From Deltaproteobacteria bacterium (lineage in GTDB: Bacteria > Myxococcota_A > UBA796 > SXON01): a stretch of 64,000 nucleotides of DNA. The notes under the pieces were generated by a model. It was not told where the DNA came from. It saw only the letters and a program-made list of their open reading frames with translations, and did no database searches. A program made the position numbers and the translations under genes. This document shows, in pieces, positions 46,958-60,727 of the stretch. Where the stretch lies: positions 1-64,000 of the forward strand of contig BJHF01000003.1 in NCBI GenBank assembly GCA_014191855.1, read 5' to 3'. How positions within the stretch are numbered: the first letter of the stretch is position 1; each line of letters begins with the position of its first letter.

Positions 46958-48175
46958 CTACTCCTGTGCGCCGCTGATCCCGAGCAGGTGCCCGAGCTGC
47001 GTACGCCGTGATTCAAGGAACCGACGCCTATCCGGGTGCGGCGCGATGGCCAGCGGCACCCGCTCGACCACGTGGAGCCCGAAGCCCTCCAGGCCGACGA
47101 TCTTGCGGGGGTTGTTGGTGAGCAGCCGCAATTCGCGCACGCCGAGGTCGACAAGGATCTGCGCGCCCGTGCCGAGCTCGCGGAGCGCGTTCGGCGGCTT
47201 GGGAGCCGTCAACTCGGGGGTGAGGTGCTCGCGTAGCCGCTCAATCATCGAGCCCTCGTCCCCGCCGTCGATGTGAAGATAGAGCAGTACGCCCCTACCC
47301 TCCTTCGCGATTGCGGCGAGCGCTGCGTCGATCTGGGCGGCGCTATCGCTCGTGAGCACCTTGAACACGTCTGCAGGGCCGCAGGCGGTTTGCACGCGAG
47401 TGAGGACCGGACCGGGGGCAGAAAGATCGCCCCGCGCGAGAGCCAGGTGGAGGCCGCCACCGGTGGCGCGGTAGATCCGGGCCCGGAATTCGCCGTGATC
47501 CGGGGTGGCGACCGTCGTATCGATCTCGATGTTCACCAGGCGCTCGTGGGTGAGGCGCCACCGGATGAGGTCGGCTACCGCGACGATGCGAATGCCATGG
47601 CGAAGGCCGAATTCCTTCAGCTCCGGGAGGCGAGCCATGGTCCCGTCGGCGTTCATGATCTCGCAGATGACGCCCGATGGCGTGAGGCCGGCGAGCCTCG
47701 CCAGATCGACGCTTCCTTCGGTTTGGCCGGTACGAACCAGCACTCCGCCGTCGCGCGCGCGAAGCGGAAAGACATGGCCTGGAGTGACGAGGTCGTTGCT
47801 GCCCTTGCCCTCCTCGATCGCGACGAGGCAGGTGCGGGCCCGATCCGCGGCCGAGATCCCGGTGGAGACGCCCTCACGGGCCTCGATCGACACGGTGAAC
47901 GCCGTAGAGAACGGCGAGCGGTTGTTCGTTGCCATCATCGGCAAGCCGAGGTGGTCCACCCGGGCCTCCGTGAGCGTGAGGCAGATGAGGCCTCGCGCGT
48001 GGGTGGCCATGAAATTGATCGCGTCTGCCGTGATCTTCTCGGTGGCGATCACCAGATCACCCTCGTTCTCCCGGTCTTCGTCGTCCACCAGGATGACCAT
48101 GCGGCCCGCGGCGATGTCCGAAATCGCGAGCTCGACACGACGGTCCGGGCTCTCCGACATCACTTCAAAGCTCAT
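46958..48175 (-). CDS. ribBA: 3,4-dihydroxy-2-butanone-4-phosphate synthase / GTP cyclohydrolase II-like fusion
   Basis: MVILVDDEDRENEGDLVIATEKITADAINFMATHARGLICL ... LLTNNPRKIVGLEGFGLHVVERVPL. Confidence 0.92.
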   Translation of the reverse strand: MSFEVMSESPDRRVELAISDIAAGRMVILVDDEDRENEGDLVIATEKITADAINFMATHARGLICLTLTEARVDHLGLPMMATNNRSPFSTAFTVSIEAREGVSTGISAADRARTCLVAIEEGKGSNDLVTPGHVFPLRARDGGVLVRTGQTEGSVDLARLAGLTPSGVICEIMNADGTMARLPELKEFGLRHGIRIVAVADLIRWRLTHERLVNIEIDTTVATPDHGEFRARIYRATGGGLHLALARGDLSAPGPVLTRVQTACGPADVFKVLTSDSAAQIDAALAAIAKEGRGVLLYLHIDGGDEGSMIERLREHLTPELTAPKPPNALRELGTGAQILVDLGVRELRLLTNNPRKIVGLEGFGLHVVERVPLAIAPHPDRRRFLESRRTQLGHLLGISGAQE

Positions 48176-48185
48176 AGCGACTCCT

Positions 48186-48812
48186 TCACGCTTCCCGGGT
48201 ATCAAAATAGCGACCGACGTAGCGGGCTAACACGTCGATCTCCACGTTCACGGTATCGCCCACGACCACGCCCCCGAACTTGGTGACCTCATCCGTGTGC
48301 GGGATGATCCCGACGGTGAGGCTCTGCGCGCCCACCTCGTTCACCGTGAGGCTTACGCCATCGAGCGTGACGCTGCCCTTCTTCACAAAAAACCTGATCA
48401 TCGATGCAGGTACTTCAACCTCGATTTCGGTGAATCCCTCCCGCCTGTCTACCCGGAGGAGGGTGCCGATTCCATCCACATGCCCTGTTACGAAGTGGCC
48501 GCCGAGCCGATCAGTAGGGAGCAGGGCGCGTTCCAGATGGACGCGACTCCCCGGTGCAAAATCGGACATTCTGGTCCGACGAAGGGTCTCCTCCCCCGCT
48601 GTCACCTGGAACGCCCCGCGCTCACTTCCTCGGCCTTGCGCCGAGCTTTCCCCAACTTCGGCGCGCTCAACCGTAAGGCATACGCCATCGCAGGCCACCG
48701 ACTCGCCGACGCTCAGGTCGGTGAATGGGCACTCGATCCACAAGGATCGCCCGGTTCCCACAGGGGTGACCGAGCGGACCGTGCCGAGCGCCTGGACCAG
48801 TCCGGTGAACAT
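48186..48812 (-). CDS. ribE: Riboflavin synthase, alpha subunit
   Basis: MFTGLVQALGTVRSV, ESVACDGVCLTVE, LGGHFVTGHVDGIGTL, TLDGVSLTVNEV. Confidence 0.94.
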   Translation of the reverse strand: MFTGLVQALGTVRSVTPVGTGRSLWIECPFTDLSVGESVACDGVCLTVERAEVGESSAQGRGSERGAFQVTAGEETLRRTRMSDFAPGSRVHLERALLPTDRLGGHFVTGHVDGIGTLLRVDRREGFTEIEVEVPASMIRFFVKKGSVTLDGVSLTVNEVGAQSLTVGIIPHTDEVTKFGGVVVGDTVNVEIDVLARYVGRYFDTREA

Positions 48813-48846
48813 CGCGCGGCGACTAACCCCAAACGGGGGGCTGCGC

Positions 48847-49911
48847 CTACCCGCGCTCCAGGCCCAGGCGGAGGTCGTCTCCGACGCGCTCCACGTGGTC
48901 GAACCGGAAGGCTGGCGCATGGGCCAGCGCATAGCCTTCCCCCGCCACAAATCCCGGACCGCCCGCGAGCACGCGCGCGTTCACGAAGAGCTCGATGCGG
49001 TCGACCACGCCCGCGTCCAGGAAGCTGCGGTGCACGTGCGCGCCGCCATCGACCAGCACCCGATGCAGCCCGCGCGAGGCCAGATCGCGAAGCACCGCAC
49101 GGACATCCACGCCGAGGCCGGCGCGGGGAACGCGGACCACCGTGGCGTTCAGGCCGGGATCGACCGCCTCAAAGCTGGTGTAGATGAGCGTCGTGCCACG
49201 CCGCAGCACGGCCGCGCCGGGCGGCGTGCGAAGCGTGCTGTCGAGCACCACCGGCACGGCATCTCGCCCCCCTGGAATGCGGGTTGTAAGCTCGGGATCG
49301 TCGGCGATCACGGTGCTGACGCCCACAACCAGCGCGTCGTGCTGATCGCGCAGGCGGTGGCTGAGCTCGCGAGCCGCGGGCCCGGTGATCCAGCGGGCTT
49401 CGCCGGAGGCGCTGGCGATGCGACCATCGAGTGTGATCGCCGCCTTCAACGTGAGCTCGGGAAGGCCCTCGGTGTGGGCGCGAATGAACCCCAACATCAG
49501 CCGGCGACACTCCGCCTCTCGCACGCCCACATCCACCTGCAGGCCAGCCGCGAGCAACTGCGCGATGCCTTTGCCGGCGACGAGCGGGAAGGGATCGACC
49601 GTGCCCACCACCACCCGCGCGATCCCCGCGCGGAGGATTGCGTCGGTACATGGCGCCGTTCGCCCGTGGTGACAACAGGGCTCCAACGTGACGTACATCG
49701 TTGCGCCGCGGGTATCGACGCCAGCGCGCTCCGCCGCGGAGAGGGCGTGAGGCTCGGCGTGGGCCTGGCCCGGAGGCTGCGTCCACCCCTCGGCGACGAC
49801 GCTGCCGTTTTGCACGATCACCGCCCCGACCGGCGGGTTCGGCGCCGTGCGCCCCAGCGCCCGCCGCGCCAGATCGAGCGCCAGCCCCATGAAGCGCGGG
49901 TCGTAGTTCAC
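48847..49911 (-). CDS. ribD: Bifunctional deaminase/reductase RibD
   Basis: MGLALDLARRALGRTAPNPPVGAVIV, HAEPHALSAAERAGVDTRGATMYVTLEPCCHHGRTAPCTDAI. Confidence 0.94.
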   Translation of the reverse strand: MNYDPRFMGLALDLARRALGRTAPNPPVGAVIVQNGSVVAEGWTQPPGQAHAEPHALSAAERAGVDTRGATMYVTLEPCCHHGRTAPCTDAILRAGIARVVVGTVDPFPLVAGKGIAQLLAAGLQVDVGVREAECRRLMLGFIRAHTEGLPELTLKAAITLDGRIASASGEARWITGPAARELSHRLRDQHDALVVGVSTVIADDPELTTRIPGGRDAVPVVLDSTLRTPPGAAVLRRGTTLIYTSFEAVDPGLNATVVRVPRAGLGVDVRAVLRDLASRGLHRVLVDGGAHVHRSFLDAGVVDRIELFVNARVLAGGPGFVAGEGYALAHAPAFRFDHVERVGDDLRLGLERG

Positions 49912-50363
49912 GGCTCGTGCCCCCGCTCCAAAAGCGGGCGTAGCACCTCAAGGAAGTCGGCCGGTGAGGTGATCTCGTGGTACACGGAAGCAAAACGGAG
50001 GTAGGCGACGTCGTCGAGCTTACGCAGCTCCGTCATGGCCAATTCGCCGATCTCCGCCGTCGGCACATCGCCGGAGCGCTTGGTGAGCTCACGCTCTACC
50101 CGAGCGCACGCCGCATCCAGCTGCTCCTCGGTGACAGGCCGCTTGCGACAGGCCAACCGAAGCCCAGCGAGGAGCTTGTCGCGGTTGAAGTGCTGCTTGC
50201 GCCCATCGCGCTTCACCACGTCGGGCAGCCGGAACTCGACGCGCTCGAAGGTGGTGAACCGGAAGCTGCACGACTGGCACTCCCGACGACGCCGGATGCT
50301 GTCCACCGCTTCGCGGCTATCCACCACGCGGGTGTCGGGGTGTTGGCAGCTCGGGCAGTCCAT
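49908..50363 (-). CDS. nrdR: Transcriptional repressor NrdR
   Basis: MDCPSCQHPDTRVVDSREAVDSIRRRRECQSCSFRFTTFERVE. Confidence 0.95.
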   Translation of the reverse strand: MDCPSCQHPDTRVVDSREAVDSIRRRRECQSCSFRFTTFERVEFRLPDVVKRDGRKQHFNRDKLLAGLRLACRKRPVTEEQLDAACARVERELTKRSGDVPTAEIGELAMTELRKLDDVAYLRFASVYHEITSPADFLEVLRPLLERGHEP

Positions 50364-50377
50364 CTCGGGCTCGACCG

Positions 50378-51616
50378 CTACCCGATGCCTGGAACGGGGA
50401 AACGGGCGGTCATGTCCCGCACTTCACCGCGGATCCGCGCCAGCCGTGCTTCGTCCTGCCCGTTGTCCAGCGCCTCGGCGACCCAGGCGGCGACCTGGCG
50501 GGCCTCCGCCGGGCCCATCCCCCGCGTCGTCATCGCCGGCGTGCCGATCCGGACGCCAGATGTCACGAACGGGCTGCGCTTTTCATTGGGGACAGTGTTC
50601 TTGTTGACCGTGATCCCCGCGCGACCGAGGGCGGCCTCCGCATCCTTCCCGCTGTAGGGCTTCTCGGAGAGATCGACGAGCATCAGGTGGTTGTCGGTGC
50701 CCCCGGACACGAGCGCGAACCCGCGCTCCGTCAGCGTTTCCGCCATGACCTGCGCGTTGTCGAGCACCGCCTGGGCGTACACGCGGAATGAGGGCTGCAG
50801 CGCTTCACCGAGCGCGACGGCCTTGGCCGCGATGACGTGCATGAGTGGCCCCCCCTGGGAGCCGGGGAAGACCGCGCTGTTCAGGCCCTTCATGAGCGGC
50901 TCGCGCGCGAACGCCATACCGCCGCGAGGGCCCCGCAGCGTTTTGTGGTTGGTCGTCGTGACGTAGTCGCAGTGGCCGAACGGGCTGGGGTGTAGCCCCG
51001 CGGCGACCAGGCCCGCGACGTGCGCCATATCCGCGAGGAGCAACGCCCCCACTTCATCGGCGATGCTGCGAAACGCTGCGAAGTCCCACAAGCGCGGGTA
51101 GGCGCTGGCGCCGGTGACGATCATCTTCGGGCGTTCGCGCAGCGCAATTTCCCGAACCTCGTCCAGATCGATGCGGCCGGACGCGTTCACCTTGTAGTGC
51201 ACCGCCCGGTAGAGCTTGCCCGAGCTGTTCGCCGGGGAGCCGTGAGTCAGGTGGCCGCCGTTGCTCAAGTCGAGGCCCAGGAGCGTATCCCCCGGCTTCA
51301 ACGCCGCGAGATAGACAGCGGCGTTGGCCTGCGCGCCCGAATGCGGCTGCACGTTCACGCCCTCGCTGCCCGGGAAGAGCTCCATGGCGCGGGTGCGCGC
51401 CAGATCCTCCACACCATCGACGAATTCGCAGCCACCATAGTAGCGCTTTCCGGGTAGACCTTCGGCGTACTTGTTGGTCAACACGCTGCCCGCTGCCTCC
51501 ATGACCGCGGCCGAGGCGTAGTTCTCCGAAGCGATCAGCTCCAGATCGTGGCGTTGGCGCTCACGTTCCAGCTCCATGAGCCGGAAAACGTCGGGGTCTT
51601 GCGAGGCGAGCGACAT
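50378..51616 (-). CDS. glyA: Serine hydroxymethyltransferase
   Basis: [62 protein letters not shown]. Confidence 0.97.
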   Translation of the reverse strand: MSLASQDPDVFRLMELERERQRHDLELIASENYASAAVMEAAGSVLTNKYAEGLPGKRYYGGCEFVDGVEDLARTRAMELFPGSEGVNVQPHSGAQANAAVYLAALKPGDTLLGLDLSNGGHLTHGSPANSSGKLYRAVHYKVNASGRIDLDEVREIALRERPKMIVTGASAYPRLWDFAAFRSIADEVGALLLADMAHVAGLVAAGLHPSPFGHCDYVTTTNHKTLRGPRGGMAFAREPLMKGLNSAVFPGSQGGPLMHVIAAKAVALGEALQPSFRVYAQAVLDNAQVMAETLTERGFALVSGGTDNHLMLVDLSEKPYSGKDAEAALGRAGITVNKNTVPNEKRSPFVTSGVRIGTPAMTTRGMGPAEARQVAAWVAEALDNGQDEARLARIRGEVRDMTARFPVPGIG

Positions 51617-51679
51617 GGGGAGGGCTCCGGGGGCCGGCGGGCGTAACCCGAGCGGCTGGGTGTGGCGGCGAAGTGGGGG

Positions 51680-52120
51680 CTACGCCTTTTCCAGCGCCGT
51701 AAACTTCGCGATGCGCCCGGCATGGCGGCCTCCTTCGAAATTCGCCCCCAGAAACGCATCAAGGATGTCCCCCGCCAGGCCCGGGCCGACGACCCGCTCG
51801 CCGAGGCACAGCACGTTCGCGTCGTTGTGCTGGCGCGTGGCCCGGGCGGTGAAGGTGTCGGCAACAACAGCCGCTCGTACGCCGGGGATTCGGTTCGCGG
51901 TCATCGCCATCCCCTGCCCCGTGCCGCAGACCAGAAGCCCGAAGTCGGCGGCGCCGCCGGCGACCGCCCTGCCAACCTGCACGGCGTAGTCCGGGTAGTC
52001 GCAGGAGGCGGCGTCGTGCGTGCCCACATCCACAACCTGATGCCCCTGGACCCGGAGCCGGGCAACGAGGGCGGTTTTGAGGGCGAGTCCGCCGTGATCC
52101 GAGCCGGTGACGATGCGCAT
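51680..52120 (-). CDS. rpiB: Ribose-5-phosphate isomerase B
   Basis: GSDHGGLALKTAL, DYPDYAVQVGRAVAGGAADFGLLVCGTGQGMAMTANRIPGVRAA. Confidence 0.94.
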   Translation of the reverse strand: MRIVTGSDHGGLALKTALVARLRVQGHQVVDVGTHDAASCDYPDYAVQVGRAVAGGAADFGLLVCGTGQGMAMTANRIPGVRAAVVADTFTARATRQHNDANVLCLGERVVGPGLAGDILDAFLGANFEGGRHAGRIAKFTALEKA

Positions 52121-52146
52121 GGGTGGGCCTCCGCACGCCGCCTACC

Positions 52147-52803
52147 CTATTGCCCCAGCGCCCGCCCCTCCACGACAAGCGTGCACGGCCCCGAAGCCCC
52201 CCCCTCGCAGTCGGCTTTTTCGTGGTCCAACCAGAGGATGATCCGCTCCCCGACCAGCGCGTTCACGCCCTCCGCGAGCCGCGGCGTGCCGGTGAGCGTG
52301 ATCTTGCCGTTGGCGCCAAGCAGCTCGGCGCGCTCGGCCTGCGCGCGCCGTTCGCCAGTTTCGACGACGACCCCGCCGGTTGCAACGACCGTATCGATCC
52401 GATCGGCATCGGCATAACTTACGTCCAATGCCCCACAACGCATCGTAACGGCACCCCGAACCACCACGACCTCCCCCTCGAAGTGGGCCGTGCGCTTCTT
52501 CAGATCCCAGGACGATCTTGCGGCGCGGATCTCGAGGGGCGGGCCGGCCGTTGCGGCGTGCGTGACGCTGGTCCGGCTGGCCGCGATCGGCGCGCCGCCG
52601 ACCAGATCCGCCTCGGCCCCGGCAAACGCGAGGGAGTAGCTACCGGACGCCGAGGTGGCCTCGACCGTGATCCCCTCCCCGGTGGCGACGGCCGGAAGGG
52701 GCTCGAGTGGCGACGGTGCGCAGGCCCCCATCAGGAGCGCGAGCGGCACCGCGGCAGGGATGCGGAGCAGCCCGACGGCGCGAATGCGCCGGGCCGCCCT
52801 CAT
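52147..52803 (-). CDS. LptC/LptA (OstA)-like LPS export lipoprotein
   Basis: Lipobox LLMGACAPS; LEIRAARSSWDLKKRTAHFEGEVVVVRGAVTMRCGALDVSYADADRIDTVVATGGVVV. Confidence 0.72.
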   Translation of the reverse strand: MRAARRIRAVGLLRIPAAVPLALLMGACAPSPLEPLPAVATGEGITVEATSASGSYSLAFAGAEADLVGGAPIAASRTSVTHAATAGPPLEIRAARSSWDLKKRTAHFEGEVVVVRGAVTMRCGALDVSYADADRIDTVVATGGVVVETGERRAQAERAELLGANGKITLTGTPRLAEGVNALVGERIILWLDHEKADCEGGASGPCTLVVEGRALGQ

Positions 52804-52804
52804 C

Positions 52805-55205
<2,401 letters not shown>

Positions 55206-55213
55206 CTCGTCGT

Positions 55214-57979
55214 TCAGAGCGAACAATCGTCGCTGCAGTCGAGGTGGGCGCCGAGGGTGTTGCTGCCCAGATCGTTGCCGGTGCACGCCGTGAGGGTGGT
55301 GCCGACGCACATCATCCCATACCCGGTGTTGGTGGCGAAGATGTTGTTCGTGACCGACGCGCTCACGGAGTCAAGGCTCAGGCCGTCGTCGCCGCCATCG
55401 AGCGCCAACGAGCTGTCGATGCTGACGACGCCATTCGTAAAGGTGAAGCTGTCGGAGGTGGAGGCTTCGACTTCCACACCGGTGAGGGTGATCACGGGCT
55501 CGCGCGTGCCGTAGACCGAGGTGGAAGTCGCATAATCGTAGTAGCTATAGCTGCCGCTGCTGCTCACGCCGTAGCCGCCGACATCCACCAGAGCCACGTC
55601 CTCCATGGTCCACTCCGCGAGTCCGGTGAGCACCACGCCGCTTCCAGAGACGACGTCGAAGCTGACGTCGGAGATCAGCGCGTACCCGCCGTCCGGCGTG
55701 TTGCCGTACAACGAGATGCCGCTACCGGTGACATCCGGCACCTCCACGCCGTCGATCTCAACTTCCGGGGCGTAGTGGCTCCAATATGCGTACACGACAT
55801 CGCCCCCGGCGCTCTCGGCCGTAAGGTCGGTGATCTCGAGCGACGCCTCGCTGGCCTGCACGATGCCGGCGATCGAGGCGCCCATGCTGATGTTCTCCAG
55901 CGTGAGCCCGGCCGGCGAGCCGTACTCGGTATCGTTCACGCCGTCGCCATCGCTGTCGTACATGTAGTAGTAACCGTAGGCGTAAAAAGCAGGCTGGCCG
56001 TAGGCATACTCGTAGGAGTACACGTCCTCCACCGTGCCGTCGGCGTGGATCCACGTCTGCGCGTAGCCGTAGCTGTACTCGCGCAGATCGCCGACGACCA
56101 GATCCTCCACCGTGGTGGTTCCATAGGAGCTGTACACGATCCACCCCGCGTGATCCGTGACGTTGTTCCCGCTGAACGTGACCGGGTCGGTGTCCGTGCC
56201 TTCGTAGTTGGTGAGGATCGTGCCGTTGTACCCCGACCAGGTGTTCCCGATGATGTCGCAACCCGACGTTTCAATGTACAGGCTGTCGTCGCCAGCGGTG
56301 AACGTATTGTCCTTGATCAAGCAGGCGGAGGAGGCGCTCGCATAGAAGTCTCGCCCGTACCCCGTGGACGAGTAGTGGTAGTAGCCGCCGGCGCCATCGT
56401 CGGAATCGCTCAAGTAGTAGGAGCGCGTGTTCGTGAAGCTGTTCCCCTCAAGAATGGTGGCGCCCTGGTAGTCGAACACCTGCCCGAAGGAGGAATACAG
56501 CTCGGTGGTGTTGGTGAAGGCGCTGCCGGAGAGCTCGAGGCTGCCGGTGAAGTTGATGACGCCGGCGCAAACGGCGTCGCTGAAGGCCGACCCAGACACC
56601 TCAGCGTTGGACTGAACCAAGGAGAGGCCCCAGCCTTCGGTGCCGCTGACGCTGGAGTTGGTGATCACGGCGTCGCCACCGTACATCAAGATGCCCGCAC
56701 CGCGGTCCACCGAGGTGTAGTAGGACCCATCCACCTCGTAGGTGCACTGGTCGATCCAGCTTGCATCGGGCTCGCGGACTCCGGTGACGTTCACCCCATC
56801 GTACGTACCCGTGCCCTCGTTCACGTAGAAGCCCCAGCGGCCGACGTTTTCGACGGTGACCGCCGAGACGACCGCCGTGACGTCCCCATTGTTGCGAGCC
56901 GAGCCGATGATCACGCCGAAGCTCTCGTAGTCGCTGACCGTGACGCCGGACATCGTAACGCCATCCGCCGCGAGGTAGATACCGCCACAATTCCCATCAA
57001 ACGCGTCGTAGTCGTGCGAGCAGGAGGTGAGCCCCGTGGTGCTCCCGCCGTTGAGGGACACGATGGTGTTGGTGACCGAGATGTCGGACTTCGACTGAAC
57101 GAAGATCCCTTGCGTCGTTGCCCCGTAAACCTCGACGCCATCCGCGGAGAAGGTGCTGCTGTCGGCCGCAATGGCGTAAGCCACGTCGTTGAACAGGTCG
57201 CCGTCGAGGACGAGCGCGCCGTCCGTGACGAGCACGCCGATGCCATCCGTTGCGGTGACGACGTTGTGGCTCATCGCCACCGACGCCCCTTCCCCGAACA
57301 CCGCGAAGCCGTCGGCCCCGGCGCTCGTCTCGATTACTCCATCGAAGATGTTGTTCGAAAGCGTGATCGCCGCGTCGCTCGAGGCCCACACCGCGTAGCT
57401 CGTCGGATCGGTGAACACGCAGCCATCGACGACCGCGGTGCCGCCGCTGAGGAACATTCCGCCGTACACCGGCGTGTTGAACGCGCTCGCACTCACGCTG
57501 AGATCAACGGCCTGGTTCGCCTCGATTCCGTAGTTGGCGGGGGTGGAGAAGACCACATCCGAGATCGCGACATCCGACGCCTGATCCACGGTGATGCCCG
57601 AACGCGTGCTGGTGATCGTGAAGCCAGAGACACCGGCGCTTGACCCGCTGATGTCGAACGCAGCCTCGTTCACCGGCGCATCGATGAACGTCGTTCCCGA
57701 GCCCGCGCCGACGACGTAAACGCCGACATCGAGCAGCACATTTTCGGTGTAGGTGCCGGCGCACACGTTGACCGTATCTCCCGCGGCGGCGTACTCCAAC
57801 GCGGCGGTGATCGTGGCGAAGTCGCCTTCTTCACCGTTGAGGTTGATGCAGCCGGGCGGGCCCAGGTCGATGTCGGCGGTATCGCCGGAGTCGTTCCCGC
57901 CGGCGCTATCGGAGTCCTTCGAGCCCCCGGGGCAGCCAACGGCGAGGGCGAGGAAACAGGGGAGGAGGACGAGACGCAT
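55214..57979 (-). CDS. Secreted lipoprotein with right-handed parallel beta-helix repeats
   Basis: Lipobox [19 protein letters not shown]; repeated [30 protein letters not shown]-type coils; [22 protein letters not shown] end. Confidence 0.8.
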   Translation of the reverse strand: MRLVLLPCFLALAVGCPGGSKDSDSAGGNDSGDTADIDLGPPGCINLNGEEGDFATITAALEYAAAGDTVNVCAGTYTENVLLDVGVYVVGAGSGTTFIDAPVNEAAFDISGSSAGVSGFTITSTRSGITVDQASDVAISDVVFSTPANYGIEANQAVDLSVSASAFNTPVYGGMFLSGGTAVVDGCVFTDPTSYAVWASSDAAITLSNNIFDGVIETSAGADGFAVFGEGASVAMSHNVVTATDGIGVLVTDGALVLDGDLFNDVAYAIAADSSTFSADGVEVYGATTQGIFVQSKSDISVTNTIVSLNGGSTTGLTSCSHDYDAFDGNCGGIYLAADGVTMSGVTVSDYESFGVIIGSARNNGDVTAVVSAVTVENVGRWGFYVNEGTGTYDGVNVTGVREPDASWIDQCTYEVDGSYYTSVDRGAGILMYGGDAVITNSSVSGTEGWGLSLVQSNAEVSGSAFSDAVCAGVINFTGSLELSGSAFTNTTELYSSFGQVFDYQGATILEGNSFTNTRSYYLSDSDDGAGGYYHYSSTGYGRDFYASASSACLIKDNTFTAGDDSLYIETSGCDIIGNTWSGYNGTILTNYEGTDTDPVTFSGNNVTDHAGWIVYSSYGTTTVEDLVVGDLREYSYGYAQTWIHADGTVEDVYSYEYAYGQPAFYAYGYYYMYDSDGDGVNDTEYGSPAGLTLENISMGASIAGIVQASEASLEITDLTAESAGGDVVYAYWSHYAPEVEIDGVEVPDVTGSGISLYGNTPDGGYALISDVSFDVVSGSGVVLTGLAEWTMEDVALVDVGGYGVSSSGSYSYYDYATSTSVYGTREPVITLTGVEVEASTSDSFTFTNGVVSIDSSLALDGGDDGLSLDSVSASVTNNIFATNTGYGMMCVGTTLTACTGNDLGSNTLGAHLDCSDDCSL

Positions 57980-58094
57980 GGGGCACTCCGGCGGCGCCCC
58001 CACGGTAGCGTCCGGAGCCGATTTCCACAAGCCGAACGCACCACCGGCGACCCAGGAGCACGGCACGGGGTTAGGCGCGGCGGCCGGAGGCAGC

Positions 58095-59651
58095 ATGGAT
58101 CCCGAACGCAAGGCCCTGTACGACGCGCTGGATCGGAACGACGCGCTCGCGCTCGCGGGGGGCGGGCCCGACGCGGTTGAACGGCAGCATCAACGCGGTA
58201 AGTTGACCGCCCGGGAACGGGTGGACTCGCTGCTCGACGCGGGCACCTTCCGGGAGCTGGATCGCTTCGTCGTGCATCGCTGCAACGACTTCGGCATGGA
58301 TGCCCGCCGGGTTCCGGGCGATGGCGTGGTGACCGGGTACGGGCGGATCGACGGGCGGCTGGTCTACGTGTTCGCCCAGGACTTCACGGTGTTCGGTGGC
58401 ACGCTCTCCGGCGCGTACGCCAAGAAGATCTGCAAGGTGATGGACCTCGCGATGAAGAACGGCGCACCGGTGATCGGCATGAACGACTCCGGCGGCGCGC
58501 GCATCCAGGAGGGCGTGGAGAGCCTCGGTGGGTACGCCGACATCTTCCTGCGCAATACCCTGGCCAGCGGCGTCGTGCCGCAGCTCAGCGCGATCCTGGG
58601 CCCCTGCGCTGGTGGCGCGGTTTACTCCCCGGCGATCACCGATTTTCTGGTGATGGCAAAGGGCACCTCGTTCATGTTCGTCACCGGCCCGGACGTGATC
58701 AAGGCCGTGACCCACGAAGAGGTGACGCAGGAAGCCCTCGGTGGGGCGACCGCCCACACGCAGACCTCCGGCGTGGCGCACTTCGCGGCCGAGGACGAGC
58801 AGGGCGCGCTCGCGATCGTGCGCGCCCTGCTCGCGTATTTGCCGCAGAACAACATGGAGGAGGCGCCCCGCCGCCGCACGGATGACCTGCCGAACCGGGA
58901 GATCCCGACCCTCGACGAGCTGGTTCCCACGAACCCGAACCGCCCCTACGACATCAAGGACCTGATCACCGCGGTGGCCGACGACAGCCAGTTCCTCGAG
59001 GTTCAGCCGGACTATGCGGCGAACATCGTGGTGGGGTTCATCCACCTTGGCGGCCGCAGCGTAGGCGTGGTGGCGAACCAGCCGGCCGTGCTCGCAGGCG
59101 TGCTCGACGTAAACGCCTCCGTGAAGGCCGCCCGGTTCGTACGCTTTTGCGACGCGTTCAACATCCCGCTCTGGGTCATCGAAGACGTGCCCGGTTTCCT
59201 TCCTGGCACCGCGCAGGAGCACGGCGGCATCATCAAGCACGGCGCGAAGCTGCTGTATGCGTTCGCGGAGGCCACAGTACCGAAGGTGACGCTGATCACG
59301 CGGAAGGCGTATGGCGGCGCGTACTGCGTGATGAACAGCAAACACCTGCGCGCAGACTTCAACCTCGCCTGGCCCACGGCGGAGATCGCGGTGATGGGCG
59401 CAGATGGCGCCGTGAACATCATCTTCCGCAACGAGCTCGGGCGCGCCACCGACGCGGTGGCGACCAAGGCGCAGCTGGTGGCGAACTACCGGGAGCGCTT
59501 CGCGAATCCGTACCGCGCCGCCGAGCTGGGCTTCATCGACGAGATCCTGCGCCCGCGCCACACCCGCACCCGGCTCATCGAGGCGTTCGACTCCCTGGAA
59601 AACAAACGTGAGAAGAACCCGCCACGGAAGCACGGGAACATCCCGCTGTAG
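58095..59651 (+). CDS. Acyl-CoA carboxylase beta subunit (carboxyl transferase; propionyl/acetyl-CoA type)
   Basis: [104 protein letters not shown]. Confidence 0.95.
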   Translation: MDPERKALYDALDRNDALALAGGGPDAVERQHQRGKLTARERVDSLLDAGTFRELDRFVVHRCNDFGMDARRVPGDGVVTGYGRIDGRLVYVFAQDFTVFGGTLSGAYAKKICKVMDLAMKNGAPVIGMNDSGGARIQEGVESLGGYADIFLRNTLASGVVPQLSAILGPCAGGAVYSPAITDFLVMAKGTSFMFVTGPDVIKAVTHEEVTQEALGGATAHTQTSGVAHFAAEDEQGALAIVRALLAYLPQNNMEEAPRRRTDDLPNREIPTLDELVPTNPNRPYDIKDLITAVADDSQFLEVQPDYAANIVVGFIHLGGRSVGVVANQPAVLAGVLDVNASVKAARFVRFCDAFNIPLWVIEDVPGFLPGTAQEHGGIIKHGAKLLYAFAEATVPKVTLITRKAYGGAYCVMNSKHLRADFNLAWPTAEIAVMGADGAVNIIFRNELGRATDAVATKAQLVANYRERFANPYRAAELGFIDEILRPRHTRTRLIEAFDSLENKREKNPPRKHGNIPL

Positions 59652-59715
59652 CCGCGGCGCCTTGCCAGCCGTGGCGCGCTGCATTAGACGCCGCCACTCG
59701 TTTGGAAGGAAGACC

Positions 59716-59970
59716 ATGGTCCGCATTCGCCTCACCCGCACCGGCGCGAAAAAGAAGCCCTCTTACCGTTTCGTGGTCTCCGACAAGCGCTCCCCGCGCG
59801 ACGGTCGTTGCCTCGAATACATCGGGCACTACAACCCGATGGTCGAGCCCCCCGTGGTCGTGGTCGACCTCGCGCGGGCCGACTTCTGGATCAAGCAGGG
59901 CGCGCAGCCCTCTGAGACCGTGGCGAACCTGCTGAAGCGCGCGCGCCTCGCCGCGCCGGCCGAGGCGTAG
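59716..59970 (+). CDS. rpsP: 30S ribosomal protein S16
   Basis: MVRIRLTRTGAKKKPSYRFVVSDKRSPRDGRCLEYIGHYNPM. Confidence 0.97.
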   Translation: MVRIRLTRTGAKKKPSYRFVVSDKRSPRDGRCLEYIGHYNPMVEPPVVVVDLARADFWIKQGAQPSETVANLLKRARLAAPAEA

Positions 59971-59974
59971 CCCC

Positions 59975-60208
59975 ATGGTCGCGCTCCTCCAGCACATGAT
60001 CAAGGGCCTCGTGAAGTCGCCCGATGCGATGCAGATCAACGAGGTGGAGGGCGAGTCCAGCGTGCTCTACGAGCTCACGGTCGCCGAGAGCGATGTGGCC
60101 TCGGTGAAGGGCCCCGACGGGGAGACGCTGCGCGCGCTCCGCACCGTGCTCAGCGCCTCCAGCGGCGAACGCCGTGCGGTGCTTGAGCTCGTTGAGCCCG
60201 ACGCCTAG
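59975..60208 (+). CDS. khpA: KH-domain RNA-binding protein KhpA
   Basis: LLQHMIKGLVKSPDAMQINEVEGESSVLYELTVAESDVASVKGPDGETLRALRTVLSA. Confidence 0.9.
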   Translation: MVALLQHMIKGLVKSPDAMQINEVEGESSVLYELTVAESDVASVKGPDGETLRALRTVLSASSGERRAVLELVEPDA

Positions 60209-60214
60209 GACTTG

Positions 60215-60724
60215 ATGGCCGACCGCATCGAGCTCGGCTCCGTCGTCGGCGTATTCGGCGTTCGCGGGGAGGTGCGCTTGCACCTGCACAATCGCGAAGA
60301 GAGCGTGCTGCGCGAGCCGCGCTCCGTTACCCTCGTTTCGCCGGATGGTGCAGAGCGCACCGCCACGGTTTCGGCGCGACCCGGGGCCGGAAAGCGAATC
60401 ATCGGCAAGGTGGACGGGGTGGGCACGCCCGAGGATGCGGCGGCGCTGATGGGCTGGACGGTGCACATCGACCGGTCGCAGCTCCCGGAAGCGGGGGAAG
60501 GCGAGTATTACGTCGCCGACCTGATCGGACTCTCCGTGGAAGACGAGAGCGGCACCGCGCTCGGCACGCTGGCCGACATCGTTCCGGGCGAACGCGACAT
60601 CTGGGTGGTAACCACCGACGCGGGCGAGGCGTTCTTCATCGCAACCCCGGAGACGCTGCGGCGCGTGGATACCGATGCGGGCGTGGTGGTGATCGCGGAC
60701 GGGGCACTCACGGCCGGGGAGTAG
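60215..60724 (+). CDS. rimM: Ribosome maturation factor RimM
   Basis: IELGSVVGVFGVRGEVRLHLHNRE ... YYVADLIGLSVEDESGTALGTLADIV. Confidence 0.93.
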   Translation: MADRIELGSVVGVFGVRGEVRLHLHNREESVLREPRSVTLVSPDGAERTATVSARPGAGKRIIGKVDGVGTPEDAAALMGWTVHIDRSQLPEAGEGEYYVADLIGLSVEDESGTALGTLADIVPGERDIWVVTTDAGEAFFIATPETLRRVDTDAGVVVIADGALTAGE

Positions 60725-60727
60725 CCC